From: Castor canadensis
Taxonomy: Eukaryota; Chordata; Mammalia; Rodentia; Castoridae
Length of the DNA stretch: 64,000 nt
NCBI RefSeq assembly: GCF_047511655.1
Contig: NC_133401.1
Coordinates: forward strand, 12,742,001-12,806,000
Direction of reading: 5' to 3'
The notes beneath the pieces are model-generated. The model was not told the origin of the DNA and did no database searches. It saw only the letters and a list, made by a program, of their open reading frames with translations. Shown in pieces: positions 34,601 to 46,600 of the stretch; the first letter of the stretch is position 1, and each line of letters opens with the position of its first letter. The position numbers and the translations under genes are program-made.

Positions 34601-37600
34601 TAACTAATTAGTATTTTTTGTGTGGTGGGACTGGGGTTTGAACTCAGAGCATCACACTTGCAAAACAGGCCCTCTACAACTTGAGTCATACCTCAAGTCC
34701 ATTTTGCTCTGGTTATTTTGGAAATGGGGTCTCATGAACTACTTGCCCATGCTGGCCTCAAACCACAATCCTCTTTACTTCAGCCTCTCAAACAGCTAGG
34801 ATTACAGGTGTGAGCTACCAGTGTGCAGGTAACTAATTAATGTTTAATAGGAAGGTAGTGAAATCACTTTAACAGGTATAGGAATGGATGCAAGAAAACT
34901 AGTGAGGGGCTCCTCAGAGATCAATGAAAGACATTTTGTGATGTTTTTTTTGAGATAGAGTCTCACTATGTAACCCAGCTTGGCCTTGAGCTCAAAATTC
35001 TCCTTCCTGCCAGGTACTACCATGCCTGGCTCATTTTACGACTTTTAGTCAAAATTTTATTGAAGCGCAATGAATTTTCACAAACTGAACAGACTCATGT
35101 CATTAACATGCAAATCAAGTAAAAATAGAGCTGGCAACTCTAGTCCCCTTTCGGTCACTATTCTTACATTGGTTTTATCTTTGCTTGAACTTCATGTAAA
35201 TAGAAGCGAATACAAAACAAATTCACTTTTGGGTCTAGTTACTTGTAGTTGACGTTATTATTTTTATTTTTATTGTTTTATTATTCATATGCGCATACAG
35301 TGCTTGGGTCATTTCTCCCCCCTGCCCCCACCACCTCCCTTACCACCCACTCCACCCCCTCCCTTTCCCCCCCACCCCCTTGCTACCAGGCAGAAACTGT
35401 TTTGCCCTTTATCTCTAATTTTGTTGAAGAGAGAGTATAAGCAATAATAGGAAGGAATAACGGTTTTTGCTAGTTGAGATAAGGATAGCTATACAGGGAG
35501 TTGACTCACATTAATTTCCTGTGCATGTGTGTTACCTTCTAGGTTAATTCTTTTTGATCTAACCTTTTCTTTAGTTCCTGGTCCCCTTTTCCTATTGGCC
35601 TCAGTTGCTTTTTAGGTATCTGCTTTAGTTTCTCTGCATTGAGGGCAACAAATGCTAGCTAATTTTTTAGGTGTCTTACCTATCCTCACACCTCCCTTGT
35701 GTGCTCTCGCTTTTATCATGTGCTCATAGTCCAATCCCCTTGTTGTGTTTGCCCTTGACCTAATGTCCGCATATGAGGGAGAACATATGATTTTTGGTCT
35801 TTTGGGCCAGGCTAACCTCACTCAGAATGATGTTCTCCAATTCCATCCATTTACCAGCAAATGATAACATTTCGTTCTTCTTCATGGCTGCATAAAGTTC
35901 CATTGTGTATAGAAACCACATTTTCTTAATCCATTCATCCGTAGTGGGGCATCTTGGCTGTTTCCTTAACTTGGCTATTGTGAATAGTGCTTGCAGTTGA
36001 CATTATGTCTGTGAGTTTCATTTATATTACTGGCTGTAGCTGTAGATTGCTCTTTTTATTTCTGCATAATATTTCATTGCATGAATCTATCACTGTTTTC
36101 TATATTTAGGTTGATGAGAATTCTATTAAGAAGACTTCTATAAATATTCTTGATTTTTTTGGTGAACACATATACACATTTTTGTTGGGCATGTATTTAC
36201 TGGTGTAGTTGCTGGGTATATATATTAGGCTTCAACATTTGCAGATCCAACCAACTGTGGATAGAAAATACTTGAAAAAATGTGTTAAGTACAGACTTTT
36301 TTCTTAGCATTATTCTCTAAGCAATGACTATTTATATAGCATTTGCATTTTATTGGGTATTTAAGTAATCTAGAGATGTAAAGTACACAGGTAGATGAAA
36401 GTAGTTTATAGGCAGAGACTACACCACTTTATATAAGAGACTTGATTATTGGAGGGTTTCTGTATCTAAGGGGGCCCTGGGATCAATTTCCCATAGATGC
36501 TAAAGACTGACCATTGGCCAATGGTTTCTCAAGTGGCTGTACTGATATGAGCTTTCACATTTCAGGATCATGCCAAGGGACAATCACTTTCCCTTCATGC
36601 CTACCTAATGGTGGGTCAAAGTCCTTCTGTCTGGAAGTTATCAGGAGGCAGAAAGCAGGTGGAAGTTGGGGCACAGAAAGGAGGATTATTTGGTTGAGAT
36701 GCAAGAGAGATCTGGCCAGACTTAAGGGTATAGGCAGGAAAAATGCTAGAAATATTTAACCATCTGTACTGCTTGGGCCCCAACAAATCACAGCAGATTT
36801 GGGCCACAACAAATCACCCACAGTTGGGTTGTGGATGCAACTTTCAGTTGCTGGGTCCTTAGAATGGTAGCCTAGAGTGGAGGGTCTTGGGGGAGGACAC
36901 CTAATTACCAATCTGTATCTGACTGTTTTAATAGTTTAACAACAAGCTGTATACTCAGTAATAACGACCCTGATGTCTTTATGCTTGGCAGCTTCGAGAA
37001 AAATATGGAGATGTGTTCACAGTTTACTTGGGACGAAGGCCCGTGGTTATACTGTGTGGAACAGATACCATAAGGGAGGCCCTGGTGGACCAAGCTGAGG
37101 CTTTCTCTGGCCGAGGGACAATTGCCACTGTTGAGCCAGTCTTCCAGGGATATGGTGAGGGTCACAAAGACACTGGGAGAGGGTGGAATGGATGGTGGTA
37201 TCTGGGGAAGGTGAGTATGAGGAAGGAGAAGGGGTGGGGAAGGACCCAGTCTTCTTTGAACTTCCTCTGTAACCCATGCCTACCTTATGCCTCCAGGTGT
37301 GATCTTTGCCAATGGGGAACGCTGGAAGATCCTTCGACGCTTCTCTCTGGCTACCATGAGGGACTTCGGGATGGGAAAGCGGAGTGTGGAGGAGCGGATT
37401 CAGGAGGAGGCTCAGTGCCTGGTGGAGGAGCTGCAGAAATCAAAAGGTGAATCTCAAGGGATGGGAAGGAAGGAAAGACAGTAAAAAAGAGAATGATATG
37501 GGGTATACAGCCATAGAAAGTCATGGGAATACCTTGACAGAGAGGTGATGATAGAGACAGAGGTACAGGGGAGAGAGAGAGGGAAAGGGTGGGAAGGAAG

Positions 37601-40600
37601 GGAGAAGGACAAGAAGGAGGAGGGAGTGGGAGAGAGAATGAGGAGGGGAAAGAGAGAGAGGAAGGGAGGGAGAGAGGGGGAGGGAGAGAGATGTGAAGTT
37701 TATTGTGTCCAAAAATAATTCAAAATATGTAGACTGAATGGTTAGCATGTTATTCACTTGTTCAGGGAAACTAATTCATGGATTAACTGTATGTGCCAAA
37801 GGTAAAACAGGGCTCTGTACAAGAAAGCAACGAGAAAAGGAGGAATGGCAAGCATTCTGAAACAAGCAAACTGTGATTTTTCTTATCTTGGGGAAGTGCT
37901 GATGCATGGACAGAGAACAAAGTGACTGGTGGGGTACTCTGTTCTTGGGCAGCCAAAGGAGTACTTTTGATTACTTTTGGATTCTCCATAACAAGGACAT
38001 ATTGGTGACATCCTCCCCTACACCCTTTTTAGCACCTCTTCCTCTCATGTTCTTTTTAAAAAAAATTTTTGATACTACTGGGGCTTGAACTTGGGGCCTT
38101 GTGTTTGCTAAGCAGCTGCTCTACCACTTGAGCCACTCTGCCAGTCCTTTTTGTGCTGAATATTTTTGAGGTAGGGTCTTGAAAATTATTTGCCTGGGTT
38201 GGCTTTGTACCATGATCCTCCTGATTTCTGCCTTCCAAGTAGCTAGAATTATAGGTGTGAGCCACTGGCACCCAGCATCTCATTTTATTTTTTTAATGGA
38301 TTTAATACATGTGTATAATGTACCTTGGTCAGGTTCACTTCCCATTTCTCTCTACTCTCCCTCTTCCTGCTATCCCCCTTCCATTTTCCCAAATACGTCC
38401 CTCTCTACTTCCATGTCATTTAAAAGAATATAGATTCTGCGTATGAGAGAAACATGCAATGTTTGTCTTTCTCAGTCTGGCTTATTTTGTTTAACATGAT
38501 GATCTCCATCCATTTTCCTGCAAACAACATATGTTTTATGGCTGCATAATACTCCATTGTTTATATGTACCATTGTCTTTACTCATTCATCCATGATGGG
38601 CACCAGTGCTGAGTCTATACTTTGGCTGTTGTGATAGTGCTGATATAACCATGGTGTGCAGCATCTTGATTGCATGATGATTTAAATCCCAGTGCATGTG
38701 TGTCCAGGAGTGGTATAGCAGGACAATATGGTAGTTCTAGTTTAGCTTTTGAGGAAACTCCATACTGATTTCCATACTGGCCTCACTGATTCACATTCCC
38801 ACCAACAGTGAATAAGAACTCCTTTCTCCCCTAATCTTCACCCCTGTTGTTTATTTTCTTGATGGTAGTCATTCTGACAGGTGTCTACCACCTTTCTCAC
38901 CAACATTTCTCAGAAGACTCAGGTGTCAGTGTAGAGGTTGGAAGGGAGCAATAGTGACAGACAGACTGAGAAGAAAGGAAAAAGCACTGTGACACAGATA
39001 GAGACACAAGGAAGGAAAGACAGGAAAATATCAAGAGGAAGAGAAAGACATACAAGGACAGAGAGAGAGTGGAAGAGACTCAGAAGTACAGATAGGAACT
39101 GAGAGAAAATTAAGAGAGACAGACAAGATTCAGGGAAAGATCTCAGAGGAGTGAGAGAAGACAAACAGGTAAGATACAGAGAGAAGGAGCCTCACCAACC
39201 CATTGTTCTTGGGTTCCAGCTCCTCTCTCCCATCCACAAGAGCCAGGACTGAGCCTGTCATACATGGGCATCACATCATAATTGAAGAATGATTCCTGGA
39301 AGTCCTGAGAGCCCTAGAAGTAAAAAGAGGAGACAAAAGGGGAGTGGTAGAAAGGGATGGAGGTGTCAGGGCTTTTAAATTTGCACAAGCAGTTGATCAA
39401 ACACGACCCTGCCCACTCCAGACCCAGTCTCTGTCTCTCAGCTTCCTGTGTCTGAATCCTGATCCCAGTAATAAGTAGCTGTGTTACTTTGGTCAAATCA
39501 CTTAACCTCTTTGTTTAGCCATTTCCAATGTGGGAAGTAATAATAGAATTGCATTGTCCTTATAATGTGGTGAAAATTAAAAATAGAATAATGTTTATAG
39601 TGTTTAGACTAGGGCATGGCACATAATACACTAGTGTTAGTTATAATCGATATTTTTATCTTTTATTACTGAGCAATGCGGGGGGCAGTCACACAGAGAT
39701 GGGTCAGGAGCCAAATGTTTTCCAAGCTCTTGATTCTGTATCCCATGTCCTGACACCTCCTTCTCCTAGGAGCTCTCCTGGACCCCACATTCCTCTTCCA
39801 GTGTATCACCTCCAACATCATCTGCTCCATTGTCTTTGGAGAACGATTTGACTATAAGGACCGTCAATTCCTGCGGCTGCTGGACATGTTTTATCAGACT
39901 TTCGCACTCGCCACCTCCTTCTACAGTCAGGTCAGGGTGAGGGGAGAGGATGGGCTGGGTTGCAGCAAACATCCAGGGCATGGGGGAAAAGTTGGTGGGT
40001 TTGGGGGCTCAAAAACAGAAGTGGGCTGGAAGAGGTCAGAGACAACAGAGAGAAATAGAAAGGTTGAGATCTGGAGGGAGGGAAAGATGGTGAACAGAGA
40101 TGGAGAGATAGAACGAAAGGGGAAGGCAAAAATAAAGTCAGAGAGACACAGAAAATGAGGGTTTGGAGAGAAAGGAGAGGAAAATTGAGAAGTGAGAGAG
40201 AAGGACAGGGAGGGGGGAGGGAGAGACATAGATGAGAGTTTCTCCATGAGGTATGGTGGCCCAGGAGCACTGCCTACCCCCTGAGACATACAAGCTCATC
40301 CTCAGGTGTATCTCACAGCCCCTTCTTTCTTACAGATGTTTGAACTCTTCTCTGACTTCCTGAAGTACTTTCCTGGTCCACACAGGCAAATCTATAAAAA
40401 TTTGCAGGAAATCAATACTTTCATTGGCCACAGTGTGGAGAAGCACCGTGCAACCCTGGACCCCAGCTCCCCAAGAGACTTCATTGACTCCTACCTGCTG
40501 TGCATGGAGAAAGTGGGATCTGCCTGGATGAGAGGAGGGACAGGGTGGGAGTGAAAGATGGAGGGCTGAGAAGAAGGGAGGGAAAGGAGTAGGAAAGGAG

Positions 40601-43600
40601 AAGAGGGGGAGGCAAAGAGCACAGAATGGGGAGAAAAGAATAGGGAAAAGTAAGGGAGGAGATACAGAAAGAGTGGGAGAAAGTAAGGAGGAGGAAGTAA
40701 AACGGGGAGGGAAAGAGGTAAAGGGGAAGGCCTGAGGAATAAATAGAGGCCAAGGGACAAAAAGCAGGAGAAAATACCCACAAGACAATAAGATACTTGA
40801 AGATAAAAAGCAAGAAACACACCAAAGGTGATATAGATAGAGTACGGAGACTGGAGAGACAGAGATAGAGACACACAAAGTGGACCAGATAGCATGAGAC
40901 CCAGAAACAGAGAGAGGGTGTCCAGAGAGAGTGTACCTTCCTGCAGTGAGGCTCCAGTGTCCCCTGACCCTCCCTCTCCCTCTTGTCCCTCTGGAACCAG
41001 GAGAAGTCCAAACCCCACACTGAGTTCCACCACCAGAACCTCATACTCACCTTGTTCTCACTCTTCTTTGCCGGCACTGAGACCACCAACACCACTCTCC
41101 GCTATGGCTTCCTGCTCTTTCTCAAATATCCTCATGTTGTCGGTAAGCCAGGGATAGCCATTTGTGAAATTCTTCAGACCCCCTTTTTGGGCTGCAGAGG
41201 TATGTCAAGGGATGAGAGAGGCAATGCTGGCCTCTTAACCCAGAGCTCTGCAGGCTTTGGACTAGCAGCCAACTGAGCTAGTCCTGTTGGTGGATAGGTG
41301 AATGTCTGTTTGTTCTTATTCTGTTTTCTCTCATTACTTAAACATTGATGCATCCATCCATACACACATACATACATACATCAATTGATTAATTCATCAT
41401 AAACTTGGTGATTCTTTCACCTATGACTCATCCAAGGACATATGCTTGTATTCATTGATTTGGATTAATCATTTCATGAATTGATCACTTGAACAGTGAT
41501 GAACGAATTATTTGTCACTGGTTTATTGGCTCACTCACTTATTCATGTATGCATCCATCCATCTTTGAAGTAGATTTCATTCTTTAATCCTCCCACCAAA
41601 AAGTCTTTCAGTTCATCATTCATTCATTCACCCATTCCTCCACAGAATAACTCATTTCACTGATCTATCATTCAATCCACCCACACAACTATTCCTTTAT
41701 TTGCTCATACATTCACTAATTTATTTATTCACAAAGTTCTCTAAAAATTTACCATTCAACTGATTTATTTGTTAGTTAGGTTCATTTATTTGTCTATGAA
41801 TCACTTTATTAACTGATCCATTAATTGATTCATCTACTGATTGATAAGTTAAACACATATATCCATTTATCAGTATGTTGATTTCATTCATTCATCAATC
41901 TTTCTATACTTCATTGATTTATCTGTTGATTTATTGATGCACTAATGACTTATGTTCATGGATTAATCTATTGATCTATTCCACTGTTGTATTCCTGAAT
42001 ACCTAGTCAAGTGCTTCACCTGTAACACACAGGAAATAAATATTAATTCATTTTCCATTCATCTTAGAAGAGAAGTTAGGACAGATTGGTAGCCTGGAGT
42101 TCTTAGTATAAAATTCCATGCAAATTGTGTGTGTGTGTGTGTGTTTGTGTGTGTGTGTAGTTGTGTATGTAGGGAGATAATTCACAACACTCATTAGATT
42201 TCAAAGGGTGAATTCTTATTTTCTCCCTCTGCTCTCACCCCATGCTGACTACTCTGAGCAGCATCATTGAGCTAATGTTTTGCTCAAGGTTTTTTTCTGG
42301 GTTATTGATCCATAGAAATCCACAGTATCATTGCCTCTGTGGAGGTGGGGTTCATTGTCCCCCTTTTCTGTGCAGAAAGAGTCCAAAAGGAGATCAAGGA
42401 AGTGATTGGCTCACATCACCCACCATCTCTCGATGACCACAACGAAATGCCATACACTGAAGCAGTTATCCATGAGATTCAGAGATTTTCAGATCTCCTC
42501 CCTATTGGTTTGCCACACATGGTCACCAAAGACACTGCATTCCGAGGGTTCATTATCCCCAAGGTGAGACCAGCTAGCTCCCACTTCTCTGTGTGGGAAT
42601 CCTCACCTCAGTTTTCCTTCTTCCTTCCTTTTTCCTTTTTTGGGGTGGGTGGGGCTGGTAATACTGGTATTTGAACTGAGGGCTTTGCACTTGCTATACT
42701 GGAACTCTACTATTTGAGCCACACCTCCAGCACTTTTTACTCTGGTTATTTTTGAGATAAGGCCTTGCTTTTTTGTCCCTGCTGGCATGGACCACAATCC
42801 TCCTATTCTACACTTCTTGAGACAGCTGAGATGACAGGTGTGCATCACTATGCCCAGCTATTGGTTGAGATGGGGGTCTTGTGAACTTTTTGCTTGCTGT
42901 GGCCAGCCTGGAGCTGTGATTATCCTAATCTCACCCACCCAGGTAGCTAGAATGACAGGCATGAGTCACCATGCCTAGGTCTGTTTTCTTTTTTTTTTTT
43001 CTTTTTTTTTTGTAAAATAATGATCATTTTATTTCTTTCTCCCTCGTTTATTAACTGAATAACTTTCATAAGAAACATTACAGTTGGGAGAAGGGGAGAT
43101 AAAGGAGAATGATGGAGGGGGTGAATTCAACTGAGATATATTGTAAGAACTTTTGTAAATGTCACAATCTACCCCCAGCATAACAATAATAAAAACAAAG
43201 AAATATTTATAGTAATCCATTTTTGGTTGCCCACAAGCACAACAAAGTTCATTTGGAAGAGTTAGGATTAATAGTTATTTATATAACAGCATTCAAAATA
43301 ATGCACTTATTTTTTACCTTCTTCAAAGAGGGCCAATAAGTTTTGCAATATCGTTATGAACTTATGGATTTAAACATATTTGATATATTTCAATTCATTC
43401 AACATCCTTCTTTTTAAAAATATTTTTATTTATCATATTATCATTGTACTGTGGGTACATGTAACATTTACAAAAGTCATAGTTGAATTCACCCCCTCCA
43501 TCATTCTCCTTCATTCCATCTTCCCCCATCCCAAAAATAGTTTCAACAAGTCTCATTTTTCCATTTTCAGTCTCAGTTTTCTTAACATTCAATTTCAACT

Positions 43601-46600
43601 TGCTGTTAGTGTTCCAACAGGGCAACCCTGCTTTTGTTTCACTTTATCTATCATTTATTTTCTTGCTTGTGGGGGCCAAGTAATGGAAATATCTTTTGAT
43701 CTTGTAACTTTTCCCCAGAACACTGAAGTTTTTGCCATCCTGAGCTCTGCTCTCCACGATCCTCATTACTTTGAAAAACCAGATGACTTCAACCCTGAGC
43801 ACTTTCTGGATGCCAATGGCGCTTTTAAGAAGAATGATGCTTTTGTCCCTTTTTCCATAGGTAAGATGGACACTTGATCCCTTTCTCAGACACCAGATGG
43901 CAAGTCCCATCCTCTCCTTGAGACAGGCAACAACAGGTCCTTGTTTATTGAGCACTTAGTATATCCCAGTTGCTTTACCTGAGGTATTCCAACCTTCTTC
44001 ACTATGGCTGTATGGATAGGGGAAGCAAGAAGTGAGATGTCTTAAAGACACATCTTGGTTAACAGAACCTTGGGCAAATATTAAAAATCTCTAAACCTGA
44101 GGAAACTCATTTTCTTAAAAGGCAACAACCAAAACACACCTTTGAGCATTTTCCCTGAAACTCCAAAAATGTTCATAAAATTGTAAATAGGACCCATGCA
44201 GAAGCAGAGGAGGTCAGTGGTTCCCACCAGATCCTCAGAGGTACAAAGATCCCCTGCTAGTTTGTAAACCACAGGAAGCCCATCTCTATTGGGAGCTAAT
44301 GATAACGCATTTGATCATTCTTTAATGATCAAAGAAATCACACAGAGATACCGTTTCTGCCCTAGGATACTCATGGTCCAGGAGTGGGATGTTGACATTC
44401 ACAAAACAGTCACACAACAACAATCTAATAAAATGATTTGATGCCTGCCCAGTGCTTAGGACTACCTGGCACAAAGCAAATATCCTTAAGGAGGCCAGAT
44501 GCCAGTGGGTCATGCCTGTAATCTTAGCTACTCAGAAGGCAGAGATCTGGAGAATGGCCAGCCCTGGGCAAATAGTTCTCAAGACTATATCTCAAAAGAA
44601 ATCACAAAAAAAGGACTGATGGGGTGATTCAGCTGGTAGGGCATCTGGCTTGCAAGCACAAAACCCTGAGTTCTAGCCCCAATACCACACACACACACAC
44701 ACACACACACACAAATCCTCAAGGAGCAATTGTTATTTTAATTATATAACAAAATAGAAACCAAACTCTGACTAATTTTGGTCAGTAAGTGAGAAAAAGC
44801 TTACATGGGAAACTGGTTTCTAAGCTGAGGTCATATTGGTGAGTACTGATCAGCCACACTGGAGTGTTTTCAGGCAGAGAAAACTGTCAGGGAAGAGCCT
44901 GAGGTCACATTTGAGAAGCTGTAGGAAGCTGTGGGGTGAAGATAAGGCCAGGTGATATAAGTGAAGAGCTCAGCTGGGCAGGGTCTTGAAGGCTGAGGGA
45001 GGAGTTTGTATTCATCCTTGAACACTGAGCTGAGGCATGTCCTTACAGGTTTGTCCCTGTTTCTGCTTGTCACTCTTTGGCTTGTTAAAAGAAAATGAAA
45101 CTAGACAAATTAAATTTCATAGAGCAAAAAAAATTTTTTTCATTTATTTGAGCAAAGATTTCCTGAATTGGACAATATCCTGACCCCCTAAAGATTCAGA
45201 GAGTTGCACCAGCAAAGTGGGCAGGCAGTGTTTATAGGCAGAACACACATAGGGCACACAGAGACAATAAGATTAGTTACAGTTCTGCTTTTACCTTACA
45301 GGGACATGTCTGAAGAGTCTGCAGCCTCGGATTGGCAAACACTGACTGTTATGATTGGCTGAGACTCAGTTACTTGCTAGAAGAATATAATCTCAAATTA
45401 TATTTCAGTTTGTTTACATATGAGCTTACAATTGCTAAGGCTTTAGGCCAAATTTGACTTAAACTTTAAAAAAGCTTAGACATTAAATGAAACAGGCTTT
45501 ATCCATGGAAAACCTCAATGTCCAGGTTCCTTTCTTTTGGGAGGAAGGAAGGCCCCAGAAACAAATACCTATGCTTGAGTTTCACTCAGTGACTTCAGTG
45601 ACTCAGGGCTCTGGCCCTGCTCCTTCCTCTGTCCAGTACAATGGCTTCCTTCCTCATTTCCTCTTCACTGAGATTAAGGAAACTGTGGTGGGGGGATGTT
45701 TATCAAATTCTCCACTCAGTTGTTCTATCCTAAGCTTATATAGAGGCAGAGATGTAGAGAAATAAGAACAGAGACAGACAAGTTAGCAATAGAGAAATTA
45801 TGAGAGTGAGACAGAGAGATGGATAAAGAGAGACACAGGGAAATAGAGACAGGGAGATCATAGCAGAAAGAGACATTTGTAGTAGACAGACAGTGAACTT
45901 GAAGCAATAGAAGAAGGAGAGAGAATGGAATAACTAGAAAAAAGAGGAGGAAGAGTAAGAAAAGAAAATGAGACAGAGGAGAAGGATGAGGGGACGGGGA
46001 AAGGAGGAGGAAGAGGGAGAGAAGCATAAAGAGGGCAGGAAGAGGAAAAATGAAAAGGTATCTTTAGCAGAAAAGAAGATGAAAAGAAAAATGGATAAAA
46101 AACAGTGCTTGAGAGGTGTAGACAAAGACAGAGGCAGAATGTTCATGGCAGAAAGACAGACAGAACCTAAAGACTATTAGTGCCAAGGAGATATCAAAGG
46201 ACATCTAAGCAGATATCCCAGGATGGGAAGGGTATGTTGAGAGAGAAGTAACAGACATCAGGCTGTTCTGGGAAAATGCTTCAGAACCAGTTTCAGAAGA
46301 ATGCTACTAATCTCCTGTCTCCTGAGTTCTGGAGATGCCAAAAGGATGTTTACCCTTCCCCACGCAGGCACAGATTTCCAAGAACATGAAAGGTGCAGGG
46401 ATGCCTGGAAACCCCTCTCGACTTGACCTTTCCAGGTTGCCAGTTGGAAGATTAAGAAGCACCAAAACTTTCAGCCTCCCTTTGTTCTTGTTCTGTTTCA
46501 AGTTCATGGTTTAAAAATTAGCTCTGAGAATCTGGTGAGAGTCATAGACCCCTCTACATGTTCATCAGTTCTATTCATAATTTTATGAACATTTGAGGGG

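Larger units (their letters stand above)
28690..36991 (+). other. CYP2B: CYP2B intron 1
   Basis: 8.3 kb, the largest intron. Filled with SINEs, MaLR LTR pieces, two minus-strand L1s and a Tigger-like relic, each listed separately. No other gene seen inside; the open frames in it fall on repeats. Acceptor is ...gcttggcag. Confidence 0.9.
37447..39769 (+). other. CYP2B: CYP2B intron 3
   Basis: 2.3 kb. Holds purine-rich tracts (37530-37700 and 38930-39190), a dimeric SINE, an old L1 fragment and a MIR. The corresponding intron of the downstream pseudogene is also purine-rich. Confidence 0.9.
42564..43718 (+). other. CYP2B: CYP2B intron 7
   Basis: 1.2 kb with a three-part SINE (42640-42985) and two opposed L1 3' tails (43080-43205 and 43400-43560). 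Acceptor ttttccccag. Confidence 0.85.

Noticed and set aside
39927-40289. Minus-strand open frames of 112-120 codons
   Set aside because: Same cause: a pyrimidine-rich complement of the intron 4 purine tract.
40330-41095. Long minus-strand open frames (up to 204 codons) across CYP2B intron 5 and exons 5-6
   Set aside because: They are leucine/serine/proline-rich mirror images of the purine-rich intron tract and of real exons on the other strand; no start context or homology.
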